DNA from: Nitrososphaerota archaeon
GTDB taxonomy: Archaea; Thermoproteota; Nitrososphaeria; Nitrososphaerales; CADDZS01
Assembly (NCBI GenBank): GCA_021325255.1
Contig: JAJPHP010000070.1
Span: 1-64,000 of the forward strand
Length of the DNA stretch: 64,000 nt
Direction of reading: 5' to 3'
The stretch's first letter is position 1. Every line of letters starts with the position of its first letter. Under the pieces are notes generated by a model. It saw nothing but the letters and a program-made list of their open reading frames with translations. It was not told the DNA's origin and searched no databases. A program made the translations under genes and the position numbers. Of this stretch, positions 9,792 to 19,477 are shown one piece after another.

Positions 9792-10820
9792 CTATGAGCT
9801 TTGTGTATCAATACATATTCGTCCTAGCACTTTGTTATCGCTCATCAGTGCGAGCGCTTCGTTTACTTTTGAAAGAGGCAATGTTCTATCGACGGATGTT
9901 CGTAGCTTGCCTTCTCCTGCCAGCTCTACAACCCTAACCAAATCCTGAAGCGTCGCTCCCTTCGAGAAGAGCAGCGTGCTTTCCTTCAGAATTAATTGGA
10001 TTGGATTCACGTTGATGCGCCCCTGTGGATGATACCCAATGAAGACAACCCTTCCGCCCTTCCGGACAATTTCGAAATCTGTCGTTATCGTCTCTGAGGT
10101 CGAAACAAATTCGAGTATTGCATCCGGGCCGTCTCCACTAGTCATTTCAGCTACTTTTTTTGCGAAATCTGGCTCGTTGGTATTGATTACATAATCTGAC
10201 TTGAGGCTCTTCGCAATCTCGAGCTTCGATTGTTCGATATCCGCGACTATGACTTGAGATCCAATGATTTTGCAGATCTGTGTCGCGAAGAGGCCGAGTC
10301 CGCCCGCTCCCATTATCAGGACTGTGTCCTCACTCTTTATTTTTCCGACGTGTGTAACTGCGTGGTGCGCGGCCGCGCCGGCGTCAGCGAGCACACAAGA
10401 ATCCCATGATAGATTCTCCGGCATTTTTACTGCATAATTTGACGGTACTACTGCGTACTCTGCGTATCCCCCATCGACTTGGAACCCGAACGTCCTCGGA
10501 TGTCTGCAAAGATTCTCCCTACCTGATCTGCAATAGTCACACGAGTCGCAACCCTGCGTTGTTGAAATTATTACCCTGTCTCCGAGCTTTAGGTCGTGAA
10601 CATTGCTCCCCAGTTCGACGACCTCTCCCGCCGCTTCGTGGCCCATTATTTGGGGAATGAATGCGGGTTTCATCAATCCCTCAATGACAAAATGAACATC
10701 GGTCCTGCAAACTCCACACTTGGCAATTTTGACCTTGACAGAACCAGGAGTTACCCCTGGGTCCGGGGCATCTTCCACAACCAACGGCTTGCCCGTGCTG
10801 TAAAGTCTCGCGGCTTTCAT
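9792..10820 (-). CDS. Zinc-dependent alcohol dehydrogenase (MDR superfamily)
   Basis: This is a 342-residue medium-chain dehydrogenase. The catalytic zinc region is KCGVCRTDVHFV followed by GHEAAGEVVELG. The structural zinc cluster is CDSCDYCRSGRENLC. The Rossmann motif is GAGGLGLFATQI, with Asp-Ile-Glu after the second strand (VIVADIEQSK), which favours NAD over NADP. The frame is open upstream to 10940, but the family start is MKAARLYSTGKP at 10820. It oxidises a primary or secondary alcohol or reduces an aldehyde; the substrate is unknown. The gene is divergent from the hydrolase at 10924, with about 100 bp of shared upstream DNA. Confidence 0.9.
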   Translation of the reverse strand: MKAARLYSTGKPLVVEDAPDPGVTPGSVKVKIAKCGVCRTDVHFVIEGLMKPAFIPQIMGHEAAGEVVELGSNVHDLKLGDRVIISTTQGCDSCDYCRSGRENLCRHPRTFGFQVDGGYAEYAVVPSNYAVKMPENLSWDSCVLADAGAAAHHAVTHVGKIKSEDTVLIMGAGGLGLFATQICKIIGSQVIVADIEQSKLEIAKSLKSDYVINTNEPDFAKKVAEMTSGDGPDAILEFVSTSETITTDFEIVRKGGRVVFIGYHPQGRINVNPIQLILKESTLLFSKGATLQDLVRVVELAGEGKLRTSVDRTLPLSKVNEALALMSDNKVLGRICIDTQSS

Positions 10821-10923
10821 GGCTGTTTCGCGTTCTGCTCGCTCTCTCCCGCTCATTAGATTTTGATTATAAGTCGTTCGAGGAAGAGGAAATCTCCTTT
10901 TTCTCTCTTCCTTTTCACAAGAA

Positions 10924-12882
10924 GTGGGAAACGGTGCCAAGCTCCGCGTGCTTTCTCCGCTCTCTTTGGTCTATCTTTGTCTCCTCACCCATAAATACGG
11001 ACGAAGATTGCTCGGATGGTTTGGTCGTCCAAGAAAGAGGAAAAGCGGTGCAGTGCCCTACAAGCTAGTCATTGAGAGGGATGTGCCGGTGAAGATGCGC
11101 GACGGCGTCGTGCTCATGACCGACATATATCGGCCGGACTCTCATCCGGGGAAGAAGTTTCCCGCCCTCTTGTCGCGCACGCCCTATAACAAGGGACCGA
11201 CGCAAACACCTGAGTTTCCGATAATGTATTCCCCATTCTACTATCTCAATCCAATTAGGGCAGCGAGCAACGGGTTCATCGTTATTATCCAAGACGTCAG
11301 AGGTCGATGGCTCTCTGAGGGTGAATTCTATCCATTTTTGACCGAGGCAAAAGATGGCTACGACACGGTGGAATGGGTGCGGAAGCTTCCCTACTGCAAC
11401 GGCAAGGTGGGCATGTACGGTGGGTCCTATGTAGGGATAACGCAGTGGTTGGCTGCAACCAAGAAGCATCCATCTCTGCTCGCTATCTCGCCTATCCAAA
11501 CAGGGTCGCAATGCTACGATGGGTGGATGTACGACGGAGGTGTTTTTCGGCTTCTTTCGATGTTCGGTTGGGCTCTAGACCTGTCATTGGACACTCTTAC
11601 GAGGCTCTCAAAAGGGGCTCAGCGGCGAGCGCGAAAGGCACTCAACGAAGGCTTCGCGAGGTACGCCGAGCGGAAATTTGTTCGGCCGCTACCCTCCAAG
11701 GAGGACAGTCTGCGGCATACCGCTCGGTACTTTTACGATTGGATCAAGCATCCGGTGCAGGACGATTACTGGGAGAGGTGGAATATTGAAAGATTCCACG
11801 CGTCGATCAGCTGTGCTACCCTGAACATAGGCGGGTGGTATGACCCGTTTCTCAGATCGACTATAAAGAACTTCATCAACATGAGAAAGATTCACGGAGA
11901 TGATGATCACCGGCTCGTCATAGGCCCTTGGTCCCACTTTCCTCCATACGTGGTAAAAGTCGGGGACGCGGACTTTGGACCGGAAGCTTACATCGACCTC
12001 GACGATTTGCAGCTTGGATTCTTTGAGAAACACCTCAAGGAAAAATCGTTGTCATTGGGAAGGGCGAGGCCGAAGAAGAACAAAGATCGCCGAAATTCCC
12101 GACGAGAGCCACCAGTGATGATTTTCGTCATGGGAAAGAACAAGTGGAGAGAAGAAAATGACTGGCCACTCGCACGAGCGCAAAGTACAAAGTATTACCT
12201 GCACAGCTCCTTTTCTCTCAGCGAGGCACCACCCGGTAGGATAAGTGAATGGGGCGAGGAGCGAGAGAGGGGCCGACGGCAACAATACGACGCCTACACG
12301 TTCGATCCTAACAATCCGCTACCTAGTTTGGGGGGCCCCAACTGGAATCCGGACATACAGGGGCCGAGAGATCAAAGACCGCTGTATACTCGCGACGACG
12401 TATTGTTGTACAAGACTCCAATTCTCAAAGAAGATGTTGAAGTGACCGGTCCAGTCCGAATAGAACTGTGGATCTCCTCCTCGGCGTCGGATACAGATTT
12501 TGCATCCAGGTTGGTAGACATTTTCTCAGATGGTTACTCCAGGGACCTCACCTCCGGCATTCTTAGGGCAAGTTATCGTAGTTCGCTGAAGAGGAGGGAA
12601 CCATTGAAGCCAAACAAGCCATACCTGTTGCAGATTGACATGGGCGCGACGAGCAACCTGTTCAAGAGAGGTCACAAGATTGGCGTCCAAATATCAAGTA
12701 GCGATTTCCCTGCGTATGATGTAAATCCAAACAGCGGAACACGCCAAGGTCTCGGCTTCTCGTTTGATGATATGAGACCCGCGTTGCAGAAGATATACCG
12801 CGACCCAGCTCATCCGTCGAACTTGATTCTACCAATCGTCAAGGGGGCGCTCGGAAATGAAAGTAAAAAAGGAAATAGGTAG
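10924..12882 (+). CDS. CocE/NonD family hydrolase (X-Pro dipeptidyl-peptidase-like)
   Basis: This is a 652-residue alpha/beta hydrolase of the CocE/NonD family. The nucleophile Ser is at about residue 168 in MYGGSYVGITQW, followed by a probable acid Asp in IGGWYDPFL and a His in GPWSHFPP. A C-terminal jelly-roll domain (about 480-640) has VTGPVRIELWISSSASDTDF and GHKIGVQISSSDFPAYDVNPN, which are diagnostic of this family. Family members hydrolyse esters, amides or acyl-amino compounds (cocaine esterase, glutaryl-7-ACA acylase, X-Pro peptidase). The GTG start at 10924 gives a short basic, hydrophobic leader (residues 7-40) before the hydrolase domain; it could be a membrane anchor or an over-extended start. 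The family residues begin around 45. Confidence 0.88.
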   Translation: MGNGAKLRVLSPLSLVYLCLLTHKYGRRLLGWFGRPRKRKSGAVPYKLVIERDVPVKMRDGVVLMTDIYRPDSHPGKKFPALLSRTPYNKGPTQTPEFPIMYSPFYYLNPIRAASNGFIVIIQDVRGRWLSEGEFYPFLTEAKDGYDTVEWVRKLPYCNGKVGMYGGSYVGITQWLAATKKHPSLLAISPIQTGSQCYDGWMYDGGVFRLLSMFGWALDLSLDTLTRLSKGAQRRARKALNEGFARYAERKFVRPLPSKEDSLRHTARYFYDWIKHPVQDDYWERWNIERFHASISCATLNIGGWYDPFLRSTIKNFINMRKIHGDDDHRLVIGPWSHFPPYVVKVGDADFGPEAYIDLDDLQLGFFEKHLKEKSLSLGRARPKKNKDRRNSRREPPVMIFVMGKNKWREENDWPLARAQSTKYYLHSSFSLSEAPPGRISEWGEERERGRRQQYDAYTFDPNNPLPSLGGPNWNPDIQGPRDQRPLYTRDDVLLYKTPILKEDVEVTGPVRIELWISSSASDTDFASRLVDIFSDGYSRDLTSGILRASYRSSLKRREPLKPNKPYLLQIDMGATSNLFKRGHKIGVQISSSDFPAYDVNPNSGTRQGLGFSFDDMRPALQKIYRDPAHPSNLILPIVKGALGNESKKGNR

Positions 12883-13019
12883 CAGCCGGGGCCCCCAATT
12901 CGCACCCCCGCTGAGTTTCGCCCGGTTCGACTAATTTAATTCATGTGGGGGCCTATAGTTTCGACGTCGCTCGTCTCTTGGGGCTTTTGAGTTTAGGGCA
13001 GTAATTCTCTTATGGATGG

Positions 13020-14135
13020 TTACTTCTTGATCTCCTTTGCAAATGGGCCTCTGCTTCTCAATATCTGGCTCGTGCCGCAATGGATACCCCCTGAAACTCT
13101 GGCCCCTTCTCGGTACGGAACTTCGATTACATCTACCCCAAGCTTTCTGACAGCCTTTATCGCTTCGGGTGCCTCAGCATGCATTACCACTTTGCCGGGC
13201 TCGAGCAACATCAAGTTGCAAGGGAATGCGCTTACGTGCTCTTTCAGGCCCACCTCAACAATCTCATAGTGGTTGTCCCTAAGCCATCTGTGAGTTTCCG
13301 CGTCGATTGACTGCGGGTAGATTATCACTTTGCCAACATCGAGCGGGCCCATAATGATGTCCGGATGAGAGCATACTCCGGTCTGCGGGTCGAGGTATCC
13401 CTTGAACCCGGGTAGGTGCATTATCTGAACATGCATGTCGTCTCCGAGACCAGAGGATCTTTTGAGAACTGGAATGAACTGTTCGAGCCCTTCTCTATTG
13501 AATGAAGCTGAAAGACAGGTGACATAAACATCCTCCGCAAGGAAGACGGTGGCGCTGCACTCGCAGGCGGCCTTGCCCGTGAAGGTCAGCAGGGGCGGAA
13601 TCCCTAGGTTGATGAAGGCCCACCTTGCTAGCCATTCGGATCTACCAAATGAGAAAGGCAGTGCGCCATACCTTGTCATCACAGAACCTCCTCGGAGAAC
13701 AAAGAGCGACGCAGCCGACCACATGAAGACCATCGGACCGAACGCACTGACAGGCGGATCGGGGAACTCTATCCAATGGACCTTCACTCCGTTTTCCTTG
13801 AGGACGCGAGCGTAGTTCTCCTGCTCTTCGATCCAGCGCGGAACGTTCGTTGGATCCTCGTGGAAGTATGCCGTGTACTTCCAAAATTCTGGATCTTCGT
13901 CCTTCAGTGGATTCACTTCGTTGCTCGTAATCTTCGTGAGCGCAACCTCGCGAAGTTTGCCGATCCCATTCTGACCGCATTCACGGCCGAAGAATTTCGG
14001 GTAGAGGTCGAGATAATCCATCTGTTGCCATTTGTAGATGTCGAATGGTTTCCCCTTTTCGTAGCCCGGGACGTCGTTCAGACTCCACTTTCTCTTCTGA
14101 AGTTCTTTGTAATGACGATCAAATTCTGATTCCAA
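13020..14135 (-). CDS. Amidinotransferase / arginine-deiminase-fold enzyme
   Basis: This is a 371-residue protein of the guanidine-modifying superfamily. The C-terminal catalytic motif GGIHCGTSQI carries the nucleophilic Cys at residue 353, preceded by VIEVPYREGARVSGG as in dimethylarginine dimethylaminohydrolases and amidinotransferases. A His candidate lies in DDMHVQIMHLPGF. I do not find the usual Arg-Asp pair after the first PMVFMW segment, where many homologues bind the guanidino group; the region reads SAASLFVLRGG instead, so activity or substrate may differ. Neighbours are a hydrolase and a peptide-binding protein, consistent with use of amino-acid-derived guanidines, but this is inference. 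Confidence 0.82.
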   Translation of the reverse strand: MESEFDRHYKELQKRKWSLNDVPGYEKGKPFDIYKWQQMDYLDLYPKFFGRECGQNGIGKLREVALTKITSNEVNPLKDEDPEFWKYTAYFHEDPTNVPRWIEEQENYARVLKENGVKVHWIEFPDPPVSAFGPMVFMWSAASLFVLRGGSVMTRYGALPFSFGRSEWLARWAFINLGIPPLLTFTGKAACECSATVFLAEDVYVTCLSASFNREGLEQFIPVLKRSSGLGDDMHVQIMHLPGFKGYLDPQTGVCSHPDIIMGPLDVGKVIIYPQSIDAETHRWLRDNHYEIVEVGLKEHVSAFPCNLMLLEPGKVVMHAEAPEAIKAVRKLGVDVIEVPYREGARVSGGIHCGTSQILRSRGPFAKEIKK

Positions 14136-14451
14136 GGTCTAAAGATTCTCTAGAAACCAAAACGGTCGATGAGTACGAATTAAGTGTTCCGAACGTGCAG
14201 GAATAACAAGGTCAATAACTTTCTTCCTGCATCACTTGAAGAAATTAGTGCAACGGGCATAGAGGCCAAGATATCATTCGAGTGAAAAGTGAGATGCGCT
14301 CTAACTGCGTGGAGGCTCACGTGATGAGACAGCTAGGCAAGAAAATAAGGAGGAAGAGAAGGAGCAATAGAAATGAAGAGCCTATGTTATCCTCCAAGTC
14401 TATTAGTCTGATAAGAGAAGTGTTCCTGCTTCTTATTCTCTACTCGGATTG
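14136..14451. other. Intergenic region between amidinotransferase and binding-protein genes
   Basis: About 316 bp. I see no gene I can support; a 61-codon frame at 14282-14467 is Lys/Arg-rich and runs into the 3' end of the next gene. The stretch should contain the promoter of the amidinotransferase (reading left), but no convincing TATA box stands out. Confidence 0.35.
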
Positions 14452-16233
14452 TCACCCGTGCCCGTAGTAGAAGTACAATACTCCCTGCGGATTGATTACT
14501 ATCCCCTTCACGACAGTTGGATTTGTACCCGTCACCACTTTCTGAACGAACAGGGGCATAACTAACGATTGGTTGTTGATTAACGTGGCAGCCTGCTGCA
14601 TTGAACTGATGTAAGCTGGATAAGTTGGCGCGTTGACCACCGCGTCAATTGCGCCCTGCACCGCCGGCATTGCTATGTTAGAGGCATTGATGTAGAAGGA
14701 GTTATTCGAAAGCTCGCCGGATAGCGCTTCGGACGAAAGGCCGGTAAGCGGGCCCCAACAATCGGACCTCAGAGAGTAGTTCGACATTATGCTCTTGCTC
14801 GTAACCTCGGAGAAGTACGTTCCCGGCGGTACATTATCGATGGCCGCCTTCACACCGATAGCGGAGAGGTAGCCCTGCACTGCTGTTGCAACATCAGTGG
14901 CACTTGGAACCCATGATGAGATGAGTATCTTGGTGGAAAAGCCATTTGGGTACCCCGCCTGGGCCAGCAGATTCTTTGCCTGCGCTGGATCGTAAGGAAT
15001 TGTGTAGTTGACATTCGGGTATCCTACCTGACCGGGGGCAAACATCTGGTAAGACAGCCCAGCATATCCGTGCAGGAGGTCATCGACTATTGCTGTTCGG
15101 TTTATTGCTAGGTTGAGCGCCAGCCTTACTCTTGGGTCGTGCAGGGGATTGCTTGAGGCGTTATTCAGGTTCATGCTGTAGAAGCAGGGTCGGATTGTTG
15201 GCGAAGCGAGAAGTTGGAGGGTAGACGAGTTCGTCGCAGATATTGCGACACTCGGGGCGATTGCAATCGCAACATCAATAGTTCCGGCCTGAAGAGCTTG
15301 CAATCTCTGCGAATCATCTGGAAGTTGCTTGAATGTTATTGTGCTCCAGTAGCCTGGAGTTCCCCAATAGTGCGGATTGCGTACTAACGTTAGCGAAACT
15401 CCTGGAGTGAAACTCTGCGCCATGTACGGACCAGTTCCGGCTTCCATAGAGGCTTGCGTGCCGTAATTCGCTCCGTACTTTGCTACCGCAGAGGGACTAT
15501 CAATGGCGCCGCCCATATTCGCCAAGAGTGCGGGAACCGTGGGGTTTGGAGATGCTGTGTCGATCTCAAACGTGTAGGTATCGATTGCCTTGATGCCTGT
15601 GAAGACGCTATAAAGCGAGTATCTGACGCTCGACTTGTTTGTCACCGGATCTACGGGGACATTTTGCCTATTGAGAGAAGCGACCACTGCGCTGGAGTTG
15701 AATGGTGTGCCGTCAGAGAAGCTAACACCTTGTCTCAGATGAAATATCCAGGCGTTTCCGTTCTGAGAGTAGTTCGTCACAAGCTGAGGGACAACGCCGC
15801 TTGGGCTTAGCCAGAATAGGCCGTCGTACATTAGCAGCATGGGCGATTCTGATGTCAAGGTTACTGCGTATTCAACATCGTCAAGTGTGTTGGGAAGGTC
15901 TGGCAACCCCACGGTAAGGCTGGAGGGGCCAGATGTTGAGGGAGTCGAGGAGGAGGAGGATGAAGAAGAAAACGACGAGGATAACGAAGTAAGGCCGCTG
16001 CTGCTGCTACTACTACTGCTCGACAGAGTTGTTAATGATGTTGCAGAGGAAGAAGAAGAGGAAGTGCCGCTACTAGATGTTGGCGTGGAAGTGGTGGTAG
16101 TGCTCGCCAGTGTTGTGTAATAGACTGCCACTCCGGCTATGATGATGACGACTACTACGACAGCAACTAATACTCGGCTTATTGCTCTTTCGTCTTTTCT
16201 TCTTAGATTCAAGATTCGAAGTTCTCTGTCCAA
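14452..16233 (-). CDS. Peptide ABC transporter substrate-binding protein (family 5), membrane-anchored
   Basis: This is a 593-residue extracellular binding protein. Residues 19-41 form one membrane helix (a Val/Ile-rich stretch after a basic N-terminus with RRKDER), so it is anchored rather than lipidated. Residues 43-105 are a Ser/Thr linker with several runs of 7-9 serines, probably glycosylated. The SBP_bac_5 domain follows, with the family signature region WIFHLRQGVSFSDGTPFNSSAVV, the GTGPYMAQSF loop and NPHYWG. It captures oligopeptides or similar solutes for the permeases and ATPases at 5706-9658. It is divergent from the DegT gene, with a shared 136-bp upstream region. The C-terminus ends in FYYGHG. 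Confidence 0.9.
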   Translation of the reverse strand: MDRELRILNLRRKDERAISRVLVAVVVVVIIIAGVAVYYTTLASTTTTSTPTSSSGTSSSSSSATSLTTLSSSSSSSSSGLTSLSSSFSSSSSSSSTPSTSGPSSLTVGLPDLPNTLDDVEYAVTLTSESPMLLMYDGLFWLSPSGVVPQLVTNYSQNGNAWIFHLRQGVSFSDGTPFNSSAVVASLNRQNVPVDPVTNKSSVRYSLYSVFTGIKAIDTYTFEIDTASPNPTVPALLANMGGAIDSPSAVAKYGANYGTQASMEAGTGPYMAQSFTPGVSLTLVRNPHYWGTPGYWSTITFKQLPDDSQRLQALQAGTIDVAIAIAPSVAISATNSSTLQLLASPTIRPCFYSMNLNNASSNPLHDPRVRLALNLAINRTAIVDDLLHGYAGLSYQMFAPGQVGYPNVNYTIPYDPAQAKNLLAQAGYPNGFSTKILISSWVPSATDVATAVQGYLSAIGVKAAIDNVPPGTYFSEVTSKSIMSNYSLRSDCWGPLTGLSSEALSGELSNNSFYINASNIAMPAVQGAIDAVVNAPTYPAYISSMQQAATLINNQSLVMPLFVQKVVTGTNPTVVKGIVINPQGVLYFYYGHG

Positions 16234-16369
16234 GCCCTATGCCCTAGCGTTTAAGCATTCTGAAAATGAGGGAGGGGGTGCAATCTGTTCTGCGCGGCGT
16301 TGCATTGAACCACACCATTTCCTAACTGTAGAAAATCGTTTAGAACGAAGTGGCGTGCAGGGTCACCCC

Positions 16370-17602
16370 ATGGCAGAAAAGAGGTTAGCTATCGAGGGGG
16401 GGAAACCGGTGCGGGTCGATCCATGGCCCACACGCGATTTGTATGACGATTCCGAAATCTCCTCTGTGGTTCGGTTGCTCGAAAACTCCAGAAGAGAGCC
16501 TCACCGACTGTGGCGAAGAGAAGGCAGGAAGGCAGCTGAATTCGAAGAGGCGTTCGCAGCCTACACTGGATGTAGGTTCGCAACCGCATCAAGTTCGGGA
16601 ACGGCGGCGGTGCACCTCGCACTTGCCGCGTGCGAATTTGAGCCGAATTCTGAAGTCATCGTTTCACCCATCACAGATGTTGGTTCCGTGACTCCGATAT
16701 TATACGAGAATTTGGTGCCGGTCTTTGCGGATGTCGATCCTAGTTCTTTGAACATGGACCCAAGTTCGATTGCGAGTCGAGTTTCGAGGAAGACCAAAGC
16801 GATTGTCTTGGTGCACTTGGGTGGCTACGTTTGTGACATGGATCCAATAATGAAGATTGCGAGGGAGCGCGGCATTGTTGTGATCGAGGATTGCGCGCAG
16901 ACTCTTGGCGCATCGTATCATAGCCGGATGGCTGGAACAATCGGGCAGTTTGGCACTTTCAGTTTCATGGGGATAAAGCATATCGTCACTGGCGGAGAGG
17001 GAGGGATGACAGTCACGAGTGACGAGGATTCGTGGAGGAAGATGATGATCTTTTCGCGAAACATGCTGACGCCCGGCGCGGATTTTCTATACGACGTTCC
17101 GTTCAAGGTGCTGAACTACAGGATGACGGAAATACAGGCTGCGCTTGGTGTTGAGCAGCTCAAGAAGGTCGATTCGATACTTGAGAGAAGGCGCGTTCTC
17201 TTCAGGACGCTCGCGGGGTCAATCAAACATTTGAAATCGATCAAGATGGCAGAGCCCCTCGAAGGCACCGTTGCTTCGCCTTGGTACCCCATTTTTACAC
17301 TGAACCTCGAGATGCTCACAGTCGATTCCAAAGCGTATGCAGAATCGCTCCGGGCAGAGGGTATCCCCTGCGCGGCCGGGTACATACAGATTCCCATCTA
17401 CCAGTATCATTTCATGCGCAAGTACGCAATTAGAGATAATCCAAACCACATCGAATATGAGCACTGTTGCCCCGTCGCAGAAGAATCATTGAATCGAATC
17501 CTGAGGCTTTGGGGAGGTGACCTTCATGAGTCGTGCACTGAGCGGGAAGTCCACGATATAGTTGCCGCGTTTGAGAAACTTGAAGACAGGTATTCGAAAT
17601 AG
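16370..17602 (+). CDS. DegT/DnrJ/EryC1/StrS family PLP aminotransferase
   Basis: This is a 410-residue PLP-dependent enzyme. The pyridoxal-binding Lys is at residue 203 in FSFMGIKHIVTGGEGGM, preceded by an Asp in VVIEDCAQTLGASY that contacts the cofactor nitrogen. The SSGTAAVHLAL motif binds the phosphate. Family members transaminate sugar-nucleotide ketones or form 3-amino-5-hydroxybenzoate. The frame is open upstream to 16139, but that part overlaps the coding sequence of the divergent binding protein, and the conserved N-terminus is MAEKRLAIEGGKPVR, so ATG at 16370 is chosen. No sugar-nucleotide genes are adjacent, so the substrate is unclear. Confidence 0.9.
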   Translation: MAEKRLAIEGGKPVRVDPWPTRDLYDDSEISSVVRLLENSRREPHRLWRREGRKAAEFEEAFAAYTGCRFATASSSGTAAVHLALAACEFEPNSEVIVSPITDVGSVTPILYENLVPVFADVDPSSLNMDPSSIASRVSRKTKAIVLVHLGGYVCDMDPIMKIARERGIVVIEDCAQTLGASYHSRMAGTIGQFGTFSFMGIKHIVTGGEGGMTVTSDEDSWRKMMIFSRNMLTPGADFLYDVPFKVLNYRMTEIQAALGVEQLKKVDSILERRRVLFRTLAGSIKHLKSIKMAEPLEGTVASPWYPIFTLNLEMLTVDSKAYAESLRAEGIPCAAGYIQIPIYQYHFMRKYAIRDNPNHIEYEHCCPVAEESLNRILRLWGGDLHESCTEREVHDIVAAFEKLEDRYSK

Positions 17603-17653
17603 GGAATGAGGAGAGAAGCGTACTTTATTGGCTTGCGCCCCCCGCGATGCGCA

Positions 17654-18721
17654 CTAGCTGAATAGTCTTTTTGGATTTTCTTTGAGGAACTTGCTAAGGA
17701 GAGACTGCTTCACATTCAACATCCTAAACAAGTTTGGCACGTTGGTCGGGATATGGTCAAGGCCGTGGCCGCCGTATTTCTTGAAGTGTATCTTCTGGCT
17801 CAGGTCATGCGCTAAGAGTATTTGATTTTCAAAGCCTGCTTCGACAAGCTCCTTTATTCCCTCTATTCTCTGATAGTCGGTTGGCGCGCCGAATACTTTG
17901 ACTGAGGCAGGCCCGCTGTACTGTGTCGAAGCAGGCCACTCGTTCCCAAAGTTGTCAAATGACAAGTAAAGACCCAGCTTGGCCACTCGCTTTGCGATGG
18001 ACCAATCGTTTGTCTGATTGAAAGTCCAGTCGATGTGGCTAATGTACACCTTCGAGACGTCCGCGCCTCTTGCCTCCAGTAAGTCAATTACTTCAAAGCC
18101 CGGCCACTTGCCCGGAGGATCCCCCCACATGTGAACGGTGAGTGGTACCCCAGTCTCAGTTTGTGCCTTGGCAGAAGCAATCAAGACCTTACGCTCATTC
18201 TCAGTAAAACGGCCCGGACTCACCCCAATTTCTCCAATGACCCCAGCCTTTACGCCGCTACCATCGATGCCTTCCTCTATGTCCCGGACGATCCTGCTCG
18301 TTATGTCTGCAGTCTTCGATTTCTTTACCCACGGCGGTATGGTCTGATCTACGTAATAACCCGTAGGTGCGATTATGTTCACGCGTGACTTGCGAGAGAG
18401 TCTGTGGAGCCTTTCGACATCCCTTCCTATCCCGTCGACTGTCAGGTCGATGACTGTCGATCCGCCACTTTGCTTGAAGAGCGAGAGCTCGTCCAAAATC
18501 ATCTCAAAGTCGTCGACGACCAAGTTGTCGATCGAGTATAGGCCGGCCCTCCTGACCAATCCGACGTTTTCGAGGGCCACGGGCTTGCGGAAAATCTTCC
18601 TGTATCGTGGTTGGTCGGGCTTTACTGCCCAAATTGTGCCGTCGACGAACATGTGCTCGTGAACAAGCGTAGAGCCTAATTTCTCAGGTTCAATTTCGCC
18701 GAGTACTGTATTGACCCGCAC
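17654..18721 (-). CDS. Phosphotriesterase-family (amidohydrolase superfamily) hydrolase
   Basis: This is a 355-residue TIM-barrel metal hydrolase. The metal ligands are visible: HEH in STLVHEHMFVD, the bridging acidic residue in AGVIGEIGVSPG (Glu where phosphotriesterase itself has a carbamylated Lys), His in VPLTVHMWGD, His in VYISHIDWT, and Asp in ILLAHDLSQK. The family includes PHP-type lactonases and esterases; the Glu-type members are usually not true phosphotriesterases. The end is convergent with the DegT gene (51 bp apart). ATG at 18721 precedes the usual RVNTVLGEIEPEKLG strand. Confidence 0.88.
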   Translation of the reverse strand: MRVNTVLGEIEPEKLGSTLVHEHMFVDGTIWAVKPDQPRYRKIFRKPVALENVGLVRRAGLYSIDNLVVDDFEMILDELSLFKQSGGSTVIDLTVDGIGRDVERLHRLSRKSRVNIIAPTGYYVDQTIPPWVKKSKTADITSRIVRDIEEGIDGSGVKAGVIGEIGVSPGRFTENERKVLIASAKAQTETGVPLTVHMWGDPPGKWPGFEVIDLLEARGADVSKVYISHIDWTFNQTNDWSIAKRVAKLGLYLSFDNFGNEWPASTQYSGPASVKVFGAPTDYQRIEGIKELVEAGFENQILLAHDLSQKIHFKKYGGHGLDHIPTNVPNLFRMLNVKQSLLSKFLKENPKRLFS

Positions 18722-18921
18722 TGTAGTATCGCCGACGCGCCTTCTGGTGGAATAGAGGCTTGCATCGTTTTAACAATTCTAACAAGAACTCTGAGGGGAA
18801 TGGGGAGAGAGAGTTGAATAAGTAGAAACTTGAATATGCGCCCGTACGATTTTGCTTTCCAGCATCTCCACACCCTCTGCCACACGATAGAATGAAATAA
18901 TGAGTTCCCGCGGCTTGAGAA

Positions 18922-19392
18922 TTGGGAAATCAGGGAGTCTCGCTCATCAAGAAAATGTTGCTAGAGCCTGTTCTGGGTCCGGTGTTGTCACTGGTTGTTG
19001 TTCGGGTAGCCCTCGGACTGTATTGGTTGGTTCATGGCCTAAAGATGCTTGAGGGACAAAGGCACGAAGAGTCGCATCTCGATAAGATGATGGGAGGATT
19101 GAAGCCAAGATTTAGCCTCGGGATGCAATTGAGGAGCATGATTGGGAGAAACTATTCCAAATTCGCTGTCATAATACCTGGAACGATGATAGTCTCTGGG
19201 ATTTCTCTGACGTTTGGAATATTCACTGCCCTCGGCGGATTGCTCTCAGTTTTGATCTGTCTGAACATTTTGGTCATGCAACCAACGGGACCCGGCTCGG
19301 TCAGATCATTACTTCTCTTAACAACGCTCGGTCTCGTGGTTTCCTTATCCGATGCGTCTACGGCTCTCAGTATCGTCCCCTTCGGACTCTAA
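18922..19392 (+). CDS. DoxX-like membrane protein
   Basis: This is a 156-residue protein with four hydrophobic helices. The first one reads RVALGLYWLVHGLKMLEGQ, matching the DoxX/DoxD pattern (Arg, Gly, then His-Gly-x-Lys). DoxX-type proteins are small membrane subunits associated with quinone or sulfur redox chemistry; the specific function here is unknown. TTG at 18922 gives a short hydrophilic leader; ATG at 18955 (MLLEPVLGP) is an equally reasonable start. It stands alone, with no recognisable redox partner adjacent. Confidence 0.65.
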   Translation: MGNQGVSLIKKMLLEPVLGPVLSLVVVRVALGLYWLVHGLKMLEGQRHEESHLDKMMGGLKPRFSLGMQLRSMIGRNYSKFAVIIPGTMIVSGISLTFGIFTALGGLLSVLICLNILVMQPTGPGSVRSLLLLTTLGLVVSLSDASTALSIVPFGL

Positions 19393-19477
19393 GGGTGCAA
19401 GAGAGAGAGCGAGTCATGGCTTTTTTTATTACAACCACATACTTTTCCCGGGAAAAGTAATCAAAGCTACGGTTACC

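Noticed and set aside
15839..16120. Open frame rich in Glu and Val (plus strand)
   Set aside because: It is the antisense of the Ser/Thr linker of the peptide-binding protein, where such acidic runs arise automatically.
16139..16369. N-terminal extension of the DegT aminotransferase with a Thr run
   Set aside because: It is antisense to the membrane anchor coding region of the divergent binding protein; the conserved enzyme begins at 16370.
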